Shown: positions 27,808-37,226 of the stretch, one piece after another | Layout: each line of letters opens with the position of its first letter | Position numbering within the stretch: the stretch's first letter is position 1 | NCBI RefSeq assembly: GCF_001650345.1 | Contig: NZ_LVHF01000028.1 | Coordinates: forward strand, 1-64,000 | Source: Photobacterium jeanii | Lineage (GTDB): Bacteria; Pseudomonadota; Gammaproteobacteria; Enterobacterales; Vibrionaceae | Length of the DNA stretch: 64,000 bases | Direction: 5' to 3' | Notes under the pieces: generated by a model | What the model was told of the DNA's origin: nothing | Seen by the model: only the letters and a program-made list of their open reading frames with translations | Databases searched by the model: none | Program-made: the position numbers and the translations under genes

Positions 27808-28548
27808 ATGAAGAGAGTGTTATATACGGTTCTTTCTGGTGGTTATGATGAGCTAGAGCCTATAGCTAACAAAGCTGTTGGAGTTGATTATATTGTTGTG
27901 TCTGATGATGATATTTTTGTTCCTGATGGTTGGCGTTTAATGAAAATCCCAAGAGAGAATGGCGAGAGCAGTTTAGAATATAACCGGAAATACAAAATCC
28001 TGCCACAATTACTGTTCGATGACTATGATTCTTCAATTTACATTGATGCAAACATAATAGTAAAAAATGATGTCTCCTATCTTTACTCAGAGTTAGAATC
28101 TTCTACCGAGTTTTTTTTAGCATATGAACACCCGGTGAGAAAGTCTTTATATGAAGAAGCTAATGTCTTGAAGAATGAGGGGTTTGATAATTTCTACCGT
28201 ATTAATAAGCAAGTAAAGCATTACTATAAAGAAGGATATATTGATACAAACTTTTTTGAAGCTAATATTCTTATAAGAGAGCATTGTCCAAAATTATATT
28301 TGATTATGGAATGTTGGTTTTCTCATTTTAAGAATGGTGTAAGACGAGATCAATTATCTTTGGTTTATGCTTTCTGGTCTAATAATGAGCGCATCAAGTC
28401 TCTTGGAGAACACGATGCTCGGTTTGTAAATAAAACTTTTCATTATAAAACACACTCAAAGAAAACCTCGCATAAAAGAATGCTTAATAAAATTATTAAT
28501 CGTGCAGCTTTATTTTCAAAGTTAGATAAATTTATTAATTATGGTTAA
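27808..28548 (+). CDS. DUF616 (TOD1/MUCI70-type) glycosyltransferase
   Basis: 246 aa from ATG 27808, where the domain begins (KRVLYTVLSGGYDEL); an ATG at 27778 would add 10 residues, partly encoded by a hairpin, and neither start has a strong ribosome site. Motifs of PF04765: YTVLSGGYD, the donor/metal-site-like YIDANIIV, HPVRKSLYEEA, and FFEANILIREH followed by RRDQLSLVYA. Plant members (MUCI70) are implicated in pectic galacturonan synthesis. Bacterial ones are found in capsule and O-antigen loci. Uronic or other sugar specificity is a guess. Confidence 0.75.
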   Translation: MKRVLYTVLSGGYDELEPIANKAVGVDYIVVSDDDIFVPDGWRLMKIPRENGESSLEYNRKYKILPQLLFDDYDSSIYIDANIIVKNDVSYLYSELESSTEFFLAYEHPVRKSLYEEANVLKNEGFDNFYRINKQVKHYYKEGYIDTNFFEANILIREHCPKLYLIMECWFSHFKNGVRRDQLSLVYAFWSNNERIKSLGEHDARFVNKTFHYKTHSKKTSHKRMLNKIINRAALFSKLDKFINYG

Positions 28549-29635
28549 TTATATTGTTATTCCAGTTTTTTTTTCGATGTTGGTTTTTTTATCACTTGAT
28601 ATCAATGCTAGAACGAAATTGATAATTAAACCTATGTTGTTAGTGTTGATTTTTTATATTTATACACTAGTTTGTTTTAGAGGTAATATCGACCGAGATT
28701 ATCAAAATTACTTAAACATACATTCATATTTAACAAATGCACTAGATTATAATGTTGAATATTCATTTAAGATTATCTCAAATCTGGTTAATATGTTTTC
28801 ACTTAATCCAATAGCAATTTTTATTGTCTACGGAGCAATAGGTTGTACTTTAAAGTTGATTGCTATTTATAGATATTCATCAGGAAGTAGTGTATTGTTT
28901 TGCACCGCATTTCTTGTTTATTCTTGTGGTTATTTGTTCTTACATGAAATGACACAAATTAGAATTGGAGTTGCATCTGGCTTTTTTTTAATTGCTTTGA
29001 TTGAATTTGCAAATAATAACAGATTCCGTTCTTTTTTGTTAGTTGCTCTGGCATCTCTTTTTCATATGTCAGCATTACTAGGATTGGTTATTTTCTTGTA
29101 CCGGGAAAATAAGATAACCCCAAAAGAACTGATTATATATACTGCTATATATCTGGGTTCATTAATCCTAGTAGTGTTTAACTTATCTTCATTAGGTCTA
29201 TCTTGGCTGTCGTATGTTCCGATTGATTTTGTACAAATTAAAGTTCAGCACTATTTTAGTGATGGAGTTGAGAGAGTCATCAATGTTCTTAATATACAGT
29301 TTTTTGTCTATAGTAGTGTTTGCTTCCTAGCTCTATTTTTTTCCGATAGATTGCAAGAGATATCTCGTGTCTCGCCTATAGCCATTAGAGTTTTTTATTT
29401 ATCTATTATATCAAAGCTTCTACTTTCATCTACACCAATATTGGGTTTTAGAATATCTGAATTTTTTGCAGTGACTGAAATATATTTAATACCTTTGCTT
29501 TTGTATCTTTTTCGTCCCAAATCTTTATCTGTTTTAATTCCTGTATTAATAGCATTATTATCATTTGTTAACTTTATTTATGTTCAAGAAGTTTTAAAAC
29601 CGTATGAATATTTTACCTATAGTGGTACTTTATAA
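28541..29635 (+). CDS. wzy: Wzy polysaccharide polymerase, EpsG-like
   Basis: 364 aa, roughly ten TM segments with a periplasmic loop. RGNIDRDYQNYLNIHSYL (about 47-64) matches the opening loop of EpsG/Wzy-type polymerases, and the hydrophobic MTQIRIGVASGFFLIALI segment follows. It is the only multi-spanning protein besides Wzx in this block, which supports the role by elimination. It links repeat units in the periplasm under control of Wzz and Wzc. Overlaps the preceding gene by 8 bp and the following one by 32 bp. Confidence 0.8.
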   Translation: MVNYIVIPVFFSMLVFLSLDINARTKLIIKPMLLVLIFYIYTLVCFRGNIDRDYQNYLNIHSYLTNALDYNVEYSFKIISNLVNMFSLNPIAIFIVYGAIGCTLKLIAIYRYSSGSSVLFCTAFLVYSCGYLFLHEMTQIRIGVASGFFLIALIEFANNNRFRSFLLVALASLFHMSALLGLVIFLYRENKITPKELIIYTAIYLGSLILVVFNLSSLGLSWLSYVPIDFVQIKVQHYFSDGVERVINVLNIQFFVYSSVCFLALFFSDRLQEISRVSPIAIRVFYLSIISKLLLSSTPILGFRISEFFAVTEIYLIPLLLYLFRPKSLSVLIPVLIALLSFVNFIYVQEVLKPYEYFTYSGTL

Positions 29636-30428
29636 AACAAAAGTTATTGAATCTCAGGCTGTTGAATTTCTTGTTGGAAACAGCTTTTTTCGTGAAGTTT
29701 TTGTTTATGACAATACTCCTGATTTAAATGCAGCGCTAAGTAATTCCAAGTTGCATGATAAAGTCAACTATTATCATGATCCTTCAAACCCAGGAGTTAG
29801 TAAGGCTTATAATGTTGCAGCTAAATACGCGATTGAAAATAATTACGATTGGTTGTTAATTCTAGACCAAGATACAAAATTGGATGACAAGCTTATTAGT
29901 GCTTATCAAAGAGCTCATATTAGAAATCCTGATATAAAAATTTTCGCACCGCAATTAAAAACTGCTAAAGGCGCCCCTTGTTCACCATGTCGCATTGTGT
30001 TTAAACGTGGTTTACCTGTTCGAAATTTATTGTCCAGACGTTTGTCACTTGCGAAGTATGCACCAATAAATAGTGGTATCCTTGTAGATCTTCAAACATT
30101 CGATTCAGTATCAGGGTACAATGAAAAAGTGTTTCTAGATTTTAGTGATTTTCAGTTTATAGAACGCTTATCCCAAAAGGTCGACGAGTTTTATGTTGTT
30201 AATCATATTTTAGAACAGGATTTTTCTAATGATTCAAGTGATACTGAGATATTAAAGCAAAGATTTAAACTGTATTGCCAATGTGCAAGACTGTGTGAAA
30301 AAAAAAGTTTGAAAGAGTATTTCGAGTATGGTGTCACTACGTTGTTACGTTGTTTATCCTTAATGTATAGAACAAGAAATACTTCTTTCGTGAAGATTTT
30401 GCTGTCTGAATTTTGGAGCTTAAAGTGA
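29604..30428 (+). CDS. GT2 glycosyltransferase, rhamnosyltransferase-like
   Basis: 274 aa, GT-A fold. N-terminus NILPIVVLYKTKV, a VYDNTPD segment, SNPGVSKAYNVAAKYA (about 58-73) and LILDQDTKL (about 84-92), where Asp-Gln-Asp is the metal/nucleotide motif. This form (NPGVSKA.N plus LDQD) is common in dTDP-rhamnose transferases, so it is the best candidate to use the RmlBADC product. It ends in a GTGA overlap with the next transferase. Confidence 0.8.
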   Translation: MNILPIVVLYKTKVIESQAVEFLVGNSFFREVFVYDNTPDLNAALSNSKLHDKVNYYHDPSNPGVSKAYNVAAKYAIENNYDWLLILDQDTKLDDKLISAYQRAHIRNPDIKIFAPQLKTAKGAPCSPCRIVFKRGLPVRNLLSRRLSLAKYAPINSGILVDLQTFDSVSGYNEKVFLDFSDFQFIERLSQKVDEFYVVNHILEQDFSNDSSDTEILKQRFKLYCQCARLCEKKSLKEYFEYGVTTLLRCLSLMYRTRNTSFVKILLSEFWSLK

Positions 30429-31168
30429 TTAGTGTTTGCTTAGCAACTTTCAATGGTGAAAAATACATTTTTGAACAGTTAAATTCCATTTTGGATCAAA
30501 TTGGTCCTTATGATGAAGTTATCATTTCTGATGATAATTCAACAGATAGAACGATTGATATTATTCATGGTTTTAATGATTCACGAGTAAAAGTATATTT
30601 TAATAACAACGACAAAGAAAAAAGAGCATTAATTTATAATAATGTATATTATGTCAACAGGAATTTTTCTAATGCATTGGAGCATGCTTCTGGAGATATA
30701 ATTTTTCTATCTGATCAGGATGATATCTGGCTTGATGGGAAAGTAAGAGCTAATATTGAAGCTCTTAAAAAAGCCGATCTTGTTGTTTCAAACTGTTTGA
30801 TTTTTGATGATTTAGATAAAAATCCAAGTGAGTCCTATTTCGACATAATTAGGCCTAGCTTCAATTTCTACCGTACTATATATAAAAGTTCTTTTCATGG
30901 GTGTTGTATGGCTTTTAGAAAAGAAGTATTAGAGACTGCATTACCTTTACCAAACTCTTTTATAGGGCATGATACATGGATAGGTTTGGTAGCGTCAAAG
31001 TTTTATACTGTTTCATTCCTTTTCAAACCACTAGTAATGTATCGGCGGCATGAACTCGCTGTTACAACTTCTTCAAAAAGAAGTACTAGGCCACTCTGGA
31101 ATAAATTATTATACAGAATTAATTTATTGTATTACTTTTATGTTAGGTTTTATCGTAAAGTATTGTAA
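30425..31168 (+). CDS. GT2 family glycosyltransferase
   Basis: 247 aa from the GTG at 30425, which has GGAG 6 bp upstream and overlaps the previous stop as GTGA; a TTG at 30413 is in frame but lies before the ribosome site. GT-A signature: VCLATFNGEKYIFEQL at the N-terminus, ISDDNSTDRT (about 36-45) and LSDQDDIWL (about 92-100). Family members transfer sugars to polyprenyl-linked acceptors. Specificity unknown. Last transferase of the AT-rich core. Confidence 0.83.
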   Translation: MISVCLATFNGEKYIFEQLNSILDQIGPYDEVIISDDNSTDRTIDIIHGFNDSRVKVYFNNNDKEKRALIYNNVYYVNRNFSNALEHASGDIIFLSDQDDIWLDGKVRANIEALKKADLVVSNCLIFDDLDKNPSESYFDIIRPSFNFYRTIYKSSFHGCCMAFRKEVLETALPLPNSFIGHDTWIGLVASKFYTVSFLFKPLVMYRRHELAVTTSSKRSTRPLWNKLLYRINLLYYFYVRFYRKVL

Positions 31169-31194
31169 AACTTATGACCATTGGTTAGATTAAT

Positions 31195-32361
31195 ATGAAT
31201 ATTACTATTGCTGGAACAGGCTATGTAGGCTTGTCAAATGCGATGCTGCTGGCACAGCATCATGATGTCATTGCGCTTGATATTATTAAAGAAAAAGTTG
31301 ATTTGTTAAATTGTAACAAATCCCCTATTGTAGATGTCGAAATTGAAGATTTTTTAGCTAATAAATCATTGAGTTTCACCGCAACTCTTGATAAAGATGT
31401 TGCCTATAAAGATGCTGATTATGTAGTTATTGCAACGCCAACGGATTATGATGTTAATACTAATTACTTTAATACATCTTCTGTCGAAGATGTAATTAAA
31501 GACGTTATGCTTATTAACCCTGATGCTGTTATGGTTGTTAAGTCAACAGTTCCTGTTGGTTATACTGCACGTATTAAGAAAGAGCTTGGGTGTGATAATA
31601 TTATTTTCTCACCAGAGTTTCTTCGTGAAGGCAGAGCTCTTTACGATAACCTAAACCCATCTCGTATAATTGTTGGCGAACGTAGTGAACGTGCTGAGGT
31701 CTTTGCTAACTTGTTAGTTGAAGGGGCGGATAAAAAGGATATCGAAGTTCTTTTTACCGATTCAACAGAAGCAGAAGCTGTTAAGCTATTCTCAAACACT
31801 TATTTAGCAATGCGTGTAGCGTATTTTAATGAATTGGACTCATACGCTGAATCACATGGTTTGAATGCTCGTCAAATTATTGAAGGTGTTGGTTTAGACC
31901 CTCGTATCGGTAGTCATTACAACAACCCGTCTTTTGGCTATGGTGGTTATTGTTTACCAAAAGATACTAAACAACTTCGTGCCAACTATGCTGATGTTCC
32001 GAACAGTATTATTGGAGCGATTGTTGATGCAAATACAACTCGCAAAGATTTTATTGCTGATAGTATTATCAAGAGAAGCCCTAAACGTGTAGGTGTTTAT
32101 CGCTTAATTATGAAATCTGGGTCTGATAATTTCCGAGCATCTTCAATTCAAGGGATTATGAAACGCATTAAGGCGAAGGGTATCGAGGTTGTTGTATACG
32201 AACCTGTACTTATGGAAAATGAGTTTTTTAACTCAAAAGTCGTCAAAGATTTAGCTGAGTTTAAAGAAAGTTGTGATGTTATTGTTTCCAATCGTATGGC
32301 TGAAGAGTTGGCTGATGTAGCGGATAAGGTGTACACTCGCGATCTATTTGGTTCTGATTAA
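31195..32361 (+). CDS. ugd: UDP-glucose 6-dehydrogenase
   Basis: 388 aa, the same length as E. coli Ugd. [16 protein letters not shown] is the NAD site; KSTVPVGYT and the [13 protein letters not shown] substrate segment follow; the catalytic Cys253 lies in [13 protein letters not shown]. It oxidises UDP-glucose to UDP-glucuronate. Its presence in the locus predicts glucuronic acid, or a sugar derived from it, in the polymer. A hairpin with a T run follows directly (32382). Confidence 0.95.
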   Translation: MNITIAGTGYVGLSNAMLLAQHHDVIALDIIKEKVDLLNCNKSPIVDVEIEDFLANKSLSFTATLDKDVAYKDADYVVIATPTDYDVNTNYFNTSSVEDVIKDVMLINPDAVMVVKSTVPVGYTARIKKELGCDNIIFSPEFLREGRALYDNLNPSRIIVGERSERAEVFANLLVEGADKKDIEVLFTDSTEAEAVKLFSNTYLAMRVAYFNELDSYAESHGLNARQIIEGVGLDPRIGSHYNNPSFGYGGYCLPKDTKQLRANYADVPNSIIGAIVDANTTRKDFIADSIIKRSPKRVGVYRLIMKSGSDNFRASSIQGIMKRIKAKGIEVVVYEPVLMENEFFNSKVVKDLAEFKESCDVIVSNRMAEELADVADKVYTRDLFGSD

Positions 32362-32381
32362 ATAATCTACTTGGTTGGCTG

Positions 32382-32407
32382 AGCAGGTGCGATAACACCT
32401 GCTTTTA
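32382..32407 (+). terminator. Internal terminator between ugd and wecA
   Basis: AGCAGGTG (32382-32389) pairs with CACCTGCT (32396-32403), loop CGATAA, followed by TTTTATTA. It stands 16.6 kb into the ops-led operon. Confidence 0.75.
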
Positions 32408-32422
32408 TTAGACAATATTTTT

Positions 32423-33472
32423 ATGGCTATCGATTTATTTTTTGTTTTTTTCTCTTCGTTTACCGCGCTTTTTCTTTTACGTAAGTTCGCAAAAACGGTT
32501 GGTTTAGTTGATAAACCTAATGAAAGGAAGCTTCATAACGGCGCTATTCCGCTAGTAGGTGGTTTAGCAATTTGTATTACACTCGCTCAGTTTTTGTATT
32601 ACAACGAAGAGGTGTTACTTCATTCTCAGTTGTATATGTTTTGTATCTGTGTTCTGACTTTTGTTGGTGCTCTAGACGATAAATATGATGTGAGTTTTAA
32701 GTTACGTCTTGTGATTCAAGGTGGCTTGTCAATCGCAATGATTTACTATGCTGGTTTAGAACTACACTCGCTTGGAAATCTATTTGGTGCTGGTAACCTG
32801 GATCTAGGCCCGCTAGGCTATGTTATTACTGTCTTTGCTGTTATCGGCGCAATCAATGCGTTCAATATGGTTGATGGTATTGATGGGCTGCTTGGTGGTT
32901 TATCCATTGTAACTTTCGGCGCTCTTGGCATGATGCTGACGATTGATGGTCAACCGGATTTGGCTTACTTTTGTATCATTATTATTGTAGCTATTGTGCC
33001 TTATATTCTGCTTAACCTTGGTTTTTTTGGTAAGAAGAAAAAAGTCTTCATGGGGGATGCTGGCAGCATGCTAATTGGCTTTACTGTCATTTGGATGCTG
33101 TTAGTTGCTAGCCAAAATGGTACAAAACCGCCGCTTCGCCCTGTAACTGCTTTGTGGTTTATCGCTGTGCCTTTGATGGATATGGCTGCGATTATGATCC
33201 GTCGTATTCGTCGAGGTGATTCGCCATTTAAGCCTGATCGTGAGCATTTACACCACATCTTCCAACGTCTTGGCTTAAATTCAACGCAAACCTTAATTGC
33301 CATCTGTTGCATTGCTATTATGTATTCGGCAGTCGGTATTTTTGGCGAAGTGTATGATGTTGCGGAGTACATCATGTTCTGGGCATTTATTGCATGCTTC
33401 TGTGTGTACTCAGTGTTGCTTTCCTATGTTTGGCGAATTACAGCGTTTTTGAGAAAAAAAGCGAACTTGTAG
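32423..33472 (+). CDS. wecA: WecA-type undecaprenyl-phosphate HexNAc-1-phosphotransferase
   Basis: 349 aa, about 11 TM helices, MraY/WecA family. Conserved cytoplasmic motifs: KPNERKLHNGAIPLVGG (about 31-47), the paired Asp in GALDDKYD (about 83-90), NMVDGIDGL (about 149-157) and the His-rich DREHLHHIFQRLG (about 272-284). It transfers a HexNAc-1-phosphate, usually GlcNAc, to undecaprenyl phosphate and so starts the repeat unit. Its presence inside the locus makes this the likely initiating enzyme for the capsule. It may also serve O antigen. Confidence 0.93.
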   Translation: MAIDLFFVFFSSFTALFLLRKFAKTVGLVDKPNERKLHNGAIPLVGGLAICITLAQFLYYNEEVLLHSQLYMFCICVLTFVGALDDKYDVSFKLRLVIQGGLSIAMIYYAGLELHSLGNLFGAGNLDLGPLGYVITVFAVIGAINAFNMVDGIDGLLGGLSIVTFGALGMMLTIDGQPDLAYFCIIIIVAIVPYILLNLGFFGKKKKVFMGDAGSMLIGFTVIWMLLVASQNGTKPPLRPVTALWFIAVPLMDMAAIMIRRIRRGDSPFKPDREHLHHIFQRLGLNSTQTLIAICCIAIMYSAVGIFGEVYDVAEYIMFWAFIACFCVYSVLLSYVWRITAFLRKKANL

Positions 33473-33540
33473 GCAGTTAAGCTAACGAGCTTTCGTTTGT
33501 ATAAATAAATTAATAGCTGTAATTATTTGCCCTCCTACTA

Positions 33541-33581
33541 ACCCAATTAAGCTAGAATACCCTTCTCTAGCTTAATTGGGT
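33541..33581 (+). other. Long perfect inverted repeat at the wecA / legB junction
   Basis: Arms 33541-33556 and 33566-33581 are perfectly complementary over 16 bp with a 9-nt loop. No T run follows, so it is not a standard terminator. It ends 9 bp before the chosen ATG of the next gene and would fold over its ribosome site region. Confidence 0.7.
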
Positions 33582-33590
33582 CTTATCATT

Positions 33591-34772
33591 ATGCTCTCCC
33601 TCATTGGACGCTTGTCCCCTTTGTTTTCTCAAGATATATTTTCTCATCAGCAGGCACTTGCCGCTGAGGTTTCTCGATCGCGCTTTTTGGTACTTGGCGG
33701 GGCGGGTTCTATCGGTCAGGCGGTTGTAAAAGAGATTTTCAAACGCCAACCACAAGCGCTTCATGTGGTTGATTTAAGTGAGAATAACCTTGTTGAGCTA
33801 GTTCGAGATATTCGTAGTTCTTTTGGTTATATCAATGGTGATTTTCAGACGTTTGCATTGGATATAGGTTCAGTAGAGTTCGATGCTTTGATGAAACAAT
33901 CACAGGGTTATGATTACGTATTGAACTTATCTGCCCTTAAACATGTCCGTAGCGAGAAAGACCCGTTTACCTTGATGCGCATGATTGATGTTAACGTGTT
34001 CAACACAGATAAGACGGTGCAGCAAGCGATTGAGTTAGGTGCGAAAAAGTACTTTTGTGTATCGACAGATAAAGCGGCGAACCCTGTTAACATGATGGGA
34101 GCCTCTAAACGCATTATGGAAATGTTCTTGATGCGCCGTAGTAAAGATATTGCCATTTCTACTGCTCGCTTTGCCAATGTGGCGTTCTCTGATGGCTCTT
34201 TGTTACATGGTTTTAATCAACGTTTGCTGAAGCAACAACCCATCGTTGCGCCCAACGATATCACTCGTTATTTTGTGACCCCTCAGGAATCGGGTGAGCT
34301 GTGTTTAATGTCGTGCATTTTTGGTGAAAACCGAGACATCTTCTTCCCTAAGCTAAGTGAATCGCTTCATCTCATCTCATTTGCTGATATTGCGGTGAAG
34401 TACCTTGCTGAGCGTGGTTATGAGGCATTTTTGTGTCAGTCAGAAGATCAAGCGCGTGAATTGGCTGCAACCTTACCGGCTCAAGGTAAATGGCCTTGTT
34501 TGTTTACATCAAGCGATACGACGGGGGAGAAAGATTTTGAAGAGTTCTTCACCGATCAAGAGCTGCTTGATATGGCGCGATTTGAAAATTTAGGCATCAT
34601 TAAAAATGAGCCGCTTTATGATGAAGCCTTGCTTGAACATTTCACTGATAAGATAGGTGAGATGAAAGCTAATCGAGCTTGGACCAAAGAACAAATTGTG
34701 GATTTGTTTTTCACTATGTTGCCGGATTTTGGTCATAAAGAAACTGGTAAGTATTTAGATAGTAAGATGTGA
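33591..34772 (+). CDS. legB: LegB-like UDP/GDP-HexNAc 4,6-dehydratase
   Basis: 393 aa from ATG 33591; an in-frame TTG at 33576 lies inside a hairpin arm. Extended SDR with LVLGGAGSIGQAV (about 30-42), LSALKHVRSEKDP and STDKAANPVNMMGASKR, in which Met replaces the usual catalytic Tyr, as in the WbpM/PglF/LegB group. It makes the 4-keto-6-deoxy HexNAc intermediate, the first step toward legionaminic-type sugars. First of seven nonulosonate genes. Its stop overlaps the next GTG start (GTGA). Confidence 0.85.
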   Translation: MLSLIGRLSPLFSQDIFSHQQALAAEVSRSRFLVLGGAGSIGQAVVKEIFKRQPQALHVVDLSENNLVELVRDIRSSFGYINGDFQTFALDIGSVEFDALMKQSQGYDYVLNLSALKHVRSEKDPFTLMRMIDVNVFNTDKTVQQAIELGAKKYFCVSTDKAANPVNMMGASKRIMEMFLMRRSKDIAISTARFANVAFSDGSLLHGFNQRLLKQQPIVAPNDITRYFVTPQESGELCLMSCIFGENRDIFFPKLSESLHLISFADIAVKYLAERGYEAFLCQSEDQARELAATLPAQGKWPCLFTSSDTTGEKDFEEFFTDQELLDMARFENLGIIKNEPLYDEALLEHFTDKIGEMKANRAWTKEQIVDLFFTMLPDFGHKETGKYLDSKM

Positions 34773-35950
34773 TACCCGTGACGATTGAAACTAAAACCCT
34801 GATTGAGTTTGTGCGTGATACCTATCAAACTCATGATTTTATCCCGCTTCATGCACCTCAATTTCACGGTAATGAGCAAGCTTATGTCGCTGATACATTA
34901 GACAGCACTTTTGTCTCAAGTGTTGGTCGTTATGTCGATCAGTTTGAGCAAGATATTGCTCGTTTCACTAATAGTGGTAAAGCGGTTGCGACAGTCAATG
35001 GTACGGCGGCGTTGCATGCAGCGCTCTATCAAGCGGGGGTGAGGCAAGGGGATATCGTGATCACCCAAGCGCTGACCTTTGTTGCCACTTGTAATACGCT
35101 ATTTCACATGGGCGCAGAGCCGCTGTTTGTTGATATTAATCGTTTCAGTTTTTCGTTGTGTCCACAAGCACTGGCTGAGTATTTAGCGGAGCATGCGTTT
35201 GTTAGCGATGATGGTCAGTGTGTGCTTCGGGCGACAAATCAAGTGATCCGTGCCATTTTACCCATGCATACATTTGGTCACCCGGCACAATTGGACGAAT
35301 TGCTGGCGGTTTGTCAGCAATGGCACTTGGTATTAGTTGAAGATGCCGCAGAAAGTTTAGGCTCGTATTATAAAGATCAGCATACAGGCACTTTGGGTGG
35401 TTTTGGTGCGCTGAGCTTCAATGGTAATAAGATTATTACGACGGGTGGCGGTGGTATGGTGTTGTGCCGTGACCAACAAGCTGGCGAGCACTTAAAGCAC
35501 CTCACCACGACAGCAAAAGTCGCACATCCTTATGAGTTTTATCATGATGAAGCGGGCTTTAACTATCGTATGCCGAACCTCAATGCCGCCTTAGGGTGTG
35601 CTCAGTTAGAGCAGTTACCTAACTATCTTGTTAAGAAACGAGAACTCGCTATGCAGTACCTGTCGTTTTTTGAATCAGATGTTAATTTTAGGGAACATTG
35701 CTTTGTACAAGAGCCAGAATATGCACAGTCTAATTACTGGCTAAATGCGATCGTGTGTCCGGATCTGCAAGCGCGTGACCAATTGTTAGCGCAAACTAAC
35801 CAAGCGGGTGTCATGACACGTCCGGTTTGGCAATTGATGCATACTTTGCCAATGTATCAACACTGCTTACGTGGCGAATTGACCAACTCTGAATGGTATG
35901 CTGCGAGATTAGTGAATCTTCCTTCCTCTCCTGTTCTGATGTCGATTTAA
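34769..35950 (+). CDS. legC: LegC-like PLP aminotransferase
   Basis: 393 aa, DegT/DnrJ/EryC1 aminotransferase. Start GTG 34769 overlaps the legB stop. TVNGTAALHAALYQAG (about 72-87) binds the cofactor phosphate, VEDAAESLGS has the Asp, and SFNGNKIITTGGGGM (about 216-230) carries the PLP Lys. It aminates C4 of the 4-keto sugar from LegB. A TGTCGAT/ATCGACA palindrome covers its stop codon; a 98-bp gap precedes neuC. Confidence 0.88.
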   Translation: MIPVTIETKTLIEFVRDTYQTHDFIPLHAPQFHGNEQAYVADTLDSTFVSSVGRYVDQFEQDIARFTNSGKAVATVNGTAALHAALYQAGVRQGDIVITQALTFVATCNTLFHMGAEPLFVDINRFSFSLCPQALAEYLAEHAFVSDDGQCVLRATNQVIRAILPMHTFGHPAQLDELLAVCQQWHLVLVEDAAESLGSYYKDQHTGTLGGFGALSFNGNKIITTGGGGMVLCRDQQAGEHLKHLTTTAKVAHPYEFYHDEAGFNYRMPNLNAALGCAQLEQLPNYLVKKRELAMQYLSFFESDVNFREHCFVQEPEYAQSNYWLNAIVCPDLQARDQLLAQTNQAGVMTRPVWQLMHTLPMYQHCLRGELTNSEWYAARLVNLPSSPVLMSI

Positions 35951-36048
35951 TCGACACCAAGCTCATATTATTGTTCGCCTTATCTATTGCTTTGTTACAA
36001 TGCACAGTACACATTTACTGAGTAAATAACGAATAGCAGGTAAGGCGA

Positions 36049-37209
36049 ATGCGTAAGATCGCAGTGTTTACTGGTACTCGAGCCGAATACGGTTTGTTGT
36101 ATTGGTTGATGAAAGACATTCAAGCAGCAGATGACCTTAATCTGCAATTGTTGGTTTCTGGTGCGCACTTTTCTCCTGAGTTTGGCTTTACCTATCAGCA
36201 AATAGAGCAAGATGGCTTCGTTATTGATGAGAAGGTGGAAACCTTACTCTCGTCAGACTCTGCTGCGGGCGTAGCCAAAAGTATAGGGCTTGGGGTGATT
36301 GGTTTTACCGATGCGCTCTCACGTATGGCTTCTGATGCTCTGGTGATCCTTGGCGATCGTTTTGAAGCGCTAGCTGCCGCACAAACGGCAATGATTTTAC
36401 GTATTCCTGTTATTCATTTACACGGTGGAGAAATCAGCGAAGGTGCTTACGATGATGCTATCCGCCATGCGATTTCTAAGCTGAGTTTGTACCACTGCAC
36501 ATCCATGGAAGCGTATCGTCAGCGTGTTATCCAGCTTGGCGAAGCGCCTGAACGTGTTTTTAATGTTGGGGCTGTGGGTTTAGACCATTTGCAACGCAGT
36601 CAGTTGTTGTCATTACCTGAACTGAGTGAATCTCTTTCATTTCCATTAAATCAGCCTTATCTGCTGGTGACATACCATCCCGTGACATTGGCGCAAGAGC
36701 CGGCAGTCGAAACCTTTCAAGCTTTACTTGCTGCGCTTGATTCCTATCCTGAACATCAAGTGATCCTGACTTATCCTAATGCCGATGATGGCGGTAGGCA
36801 GATCATTCCTTTGCTTGAAGCGTATGCGGCTTCGCAACCTGAACGAGTATCGTCTATTCCATCATTAGGTCAGCAACGCTATTTAAGCGCGGTGAAACAT
36901 GCTGCGGCTGTGATTGGTAACTCTTCCAGTGGGATCATTGAAGTTCCTTCGTTTGATGTGGGTACTGTAGACATTGGCGCACGCCAGCAAGGGCGTATTG
37001 CCGCTACTAGCGTGATCCATTGTGAGCCGAATCAAAACGCGATAACGCAAGCCATTGATGCCGCGATTTCGCAAGATTACAAACAGAATGATGAAAAAGT
37101 GCAAAATCCTTATGGTCAAGGTAATGCCAGTGGGCAAATTGTTCAGCTTTTGCAAACGCTGCCGTTAAATGAAGTAAAGACATTTTACGATTTGCCACCC
37201 CTGAGTTGA
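36049..37209 (+). CDS. legG: NeuC/LegG-type hydrolysing NDP-sugar 2-epimerase
   Basis: 386 aa. MRKIAVFTGTRAEYGLLYWLM is the standard N-terminus of NeuC-like enzymes; LVSGAHFSPEFG and HLHGGEISEGAYDDAIRHAISK follow, and GNSSSGIIEVPSF lies in the C-terminal half. It inverts C2 and removes the nucleotide to release the free 2,4-diamido-2,4,6-trideoxy-mannose (in the legionaminic pathway) or ManNAc (in the sialic acid pathway). The presence of LegB and LegC favours the first. A good AGGTAAGGCGA ribosome site precedes ATG. Confidence 0.87.
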   Translation: MRKIAVFTGTRAEYGLLYWLMKDIQAADDLNLQLLVSGAHFSPEFGFTYQQIEQDGFVIDEKVETLLSSDSAAGVAKSIGLGVIGFTDALSRMASDALVILGDRFEALAAAQTAMILRIPVIHLHGGEISEGAYDDAIRHAISKLSLYHCTSMEAYRQRVIQLGEAPERVFNVGAVGLDHLQRSQLLSLPELSESLSFPLNQPYLLVTYHPVTLAQEPAVETFQALLAALDSYPEHQVILTYPNADDGGRQIIPLLEAYAASQPERVSSIPSLGQQRYLSAVKHAAAVIGNSSSGIIEVPSFDVGTVDIGARQQGRIAATSVIHCEPNQNAITQAIDAAISQDYKQNDEKVQNPYGQGNASGQIVQLLQTLPLNEVKTFYDLPPLS

Positions 37210-37226
37210 TAAAACAGATACTGACT

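Noticed and set aside
33576..33590. TTG at 33576 as the legB start
   Set aside because: It lies inside one arm of a perfect 16-bp hairpin, and the ATG at 33591 gives the family's usual N-terminus.
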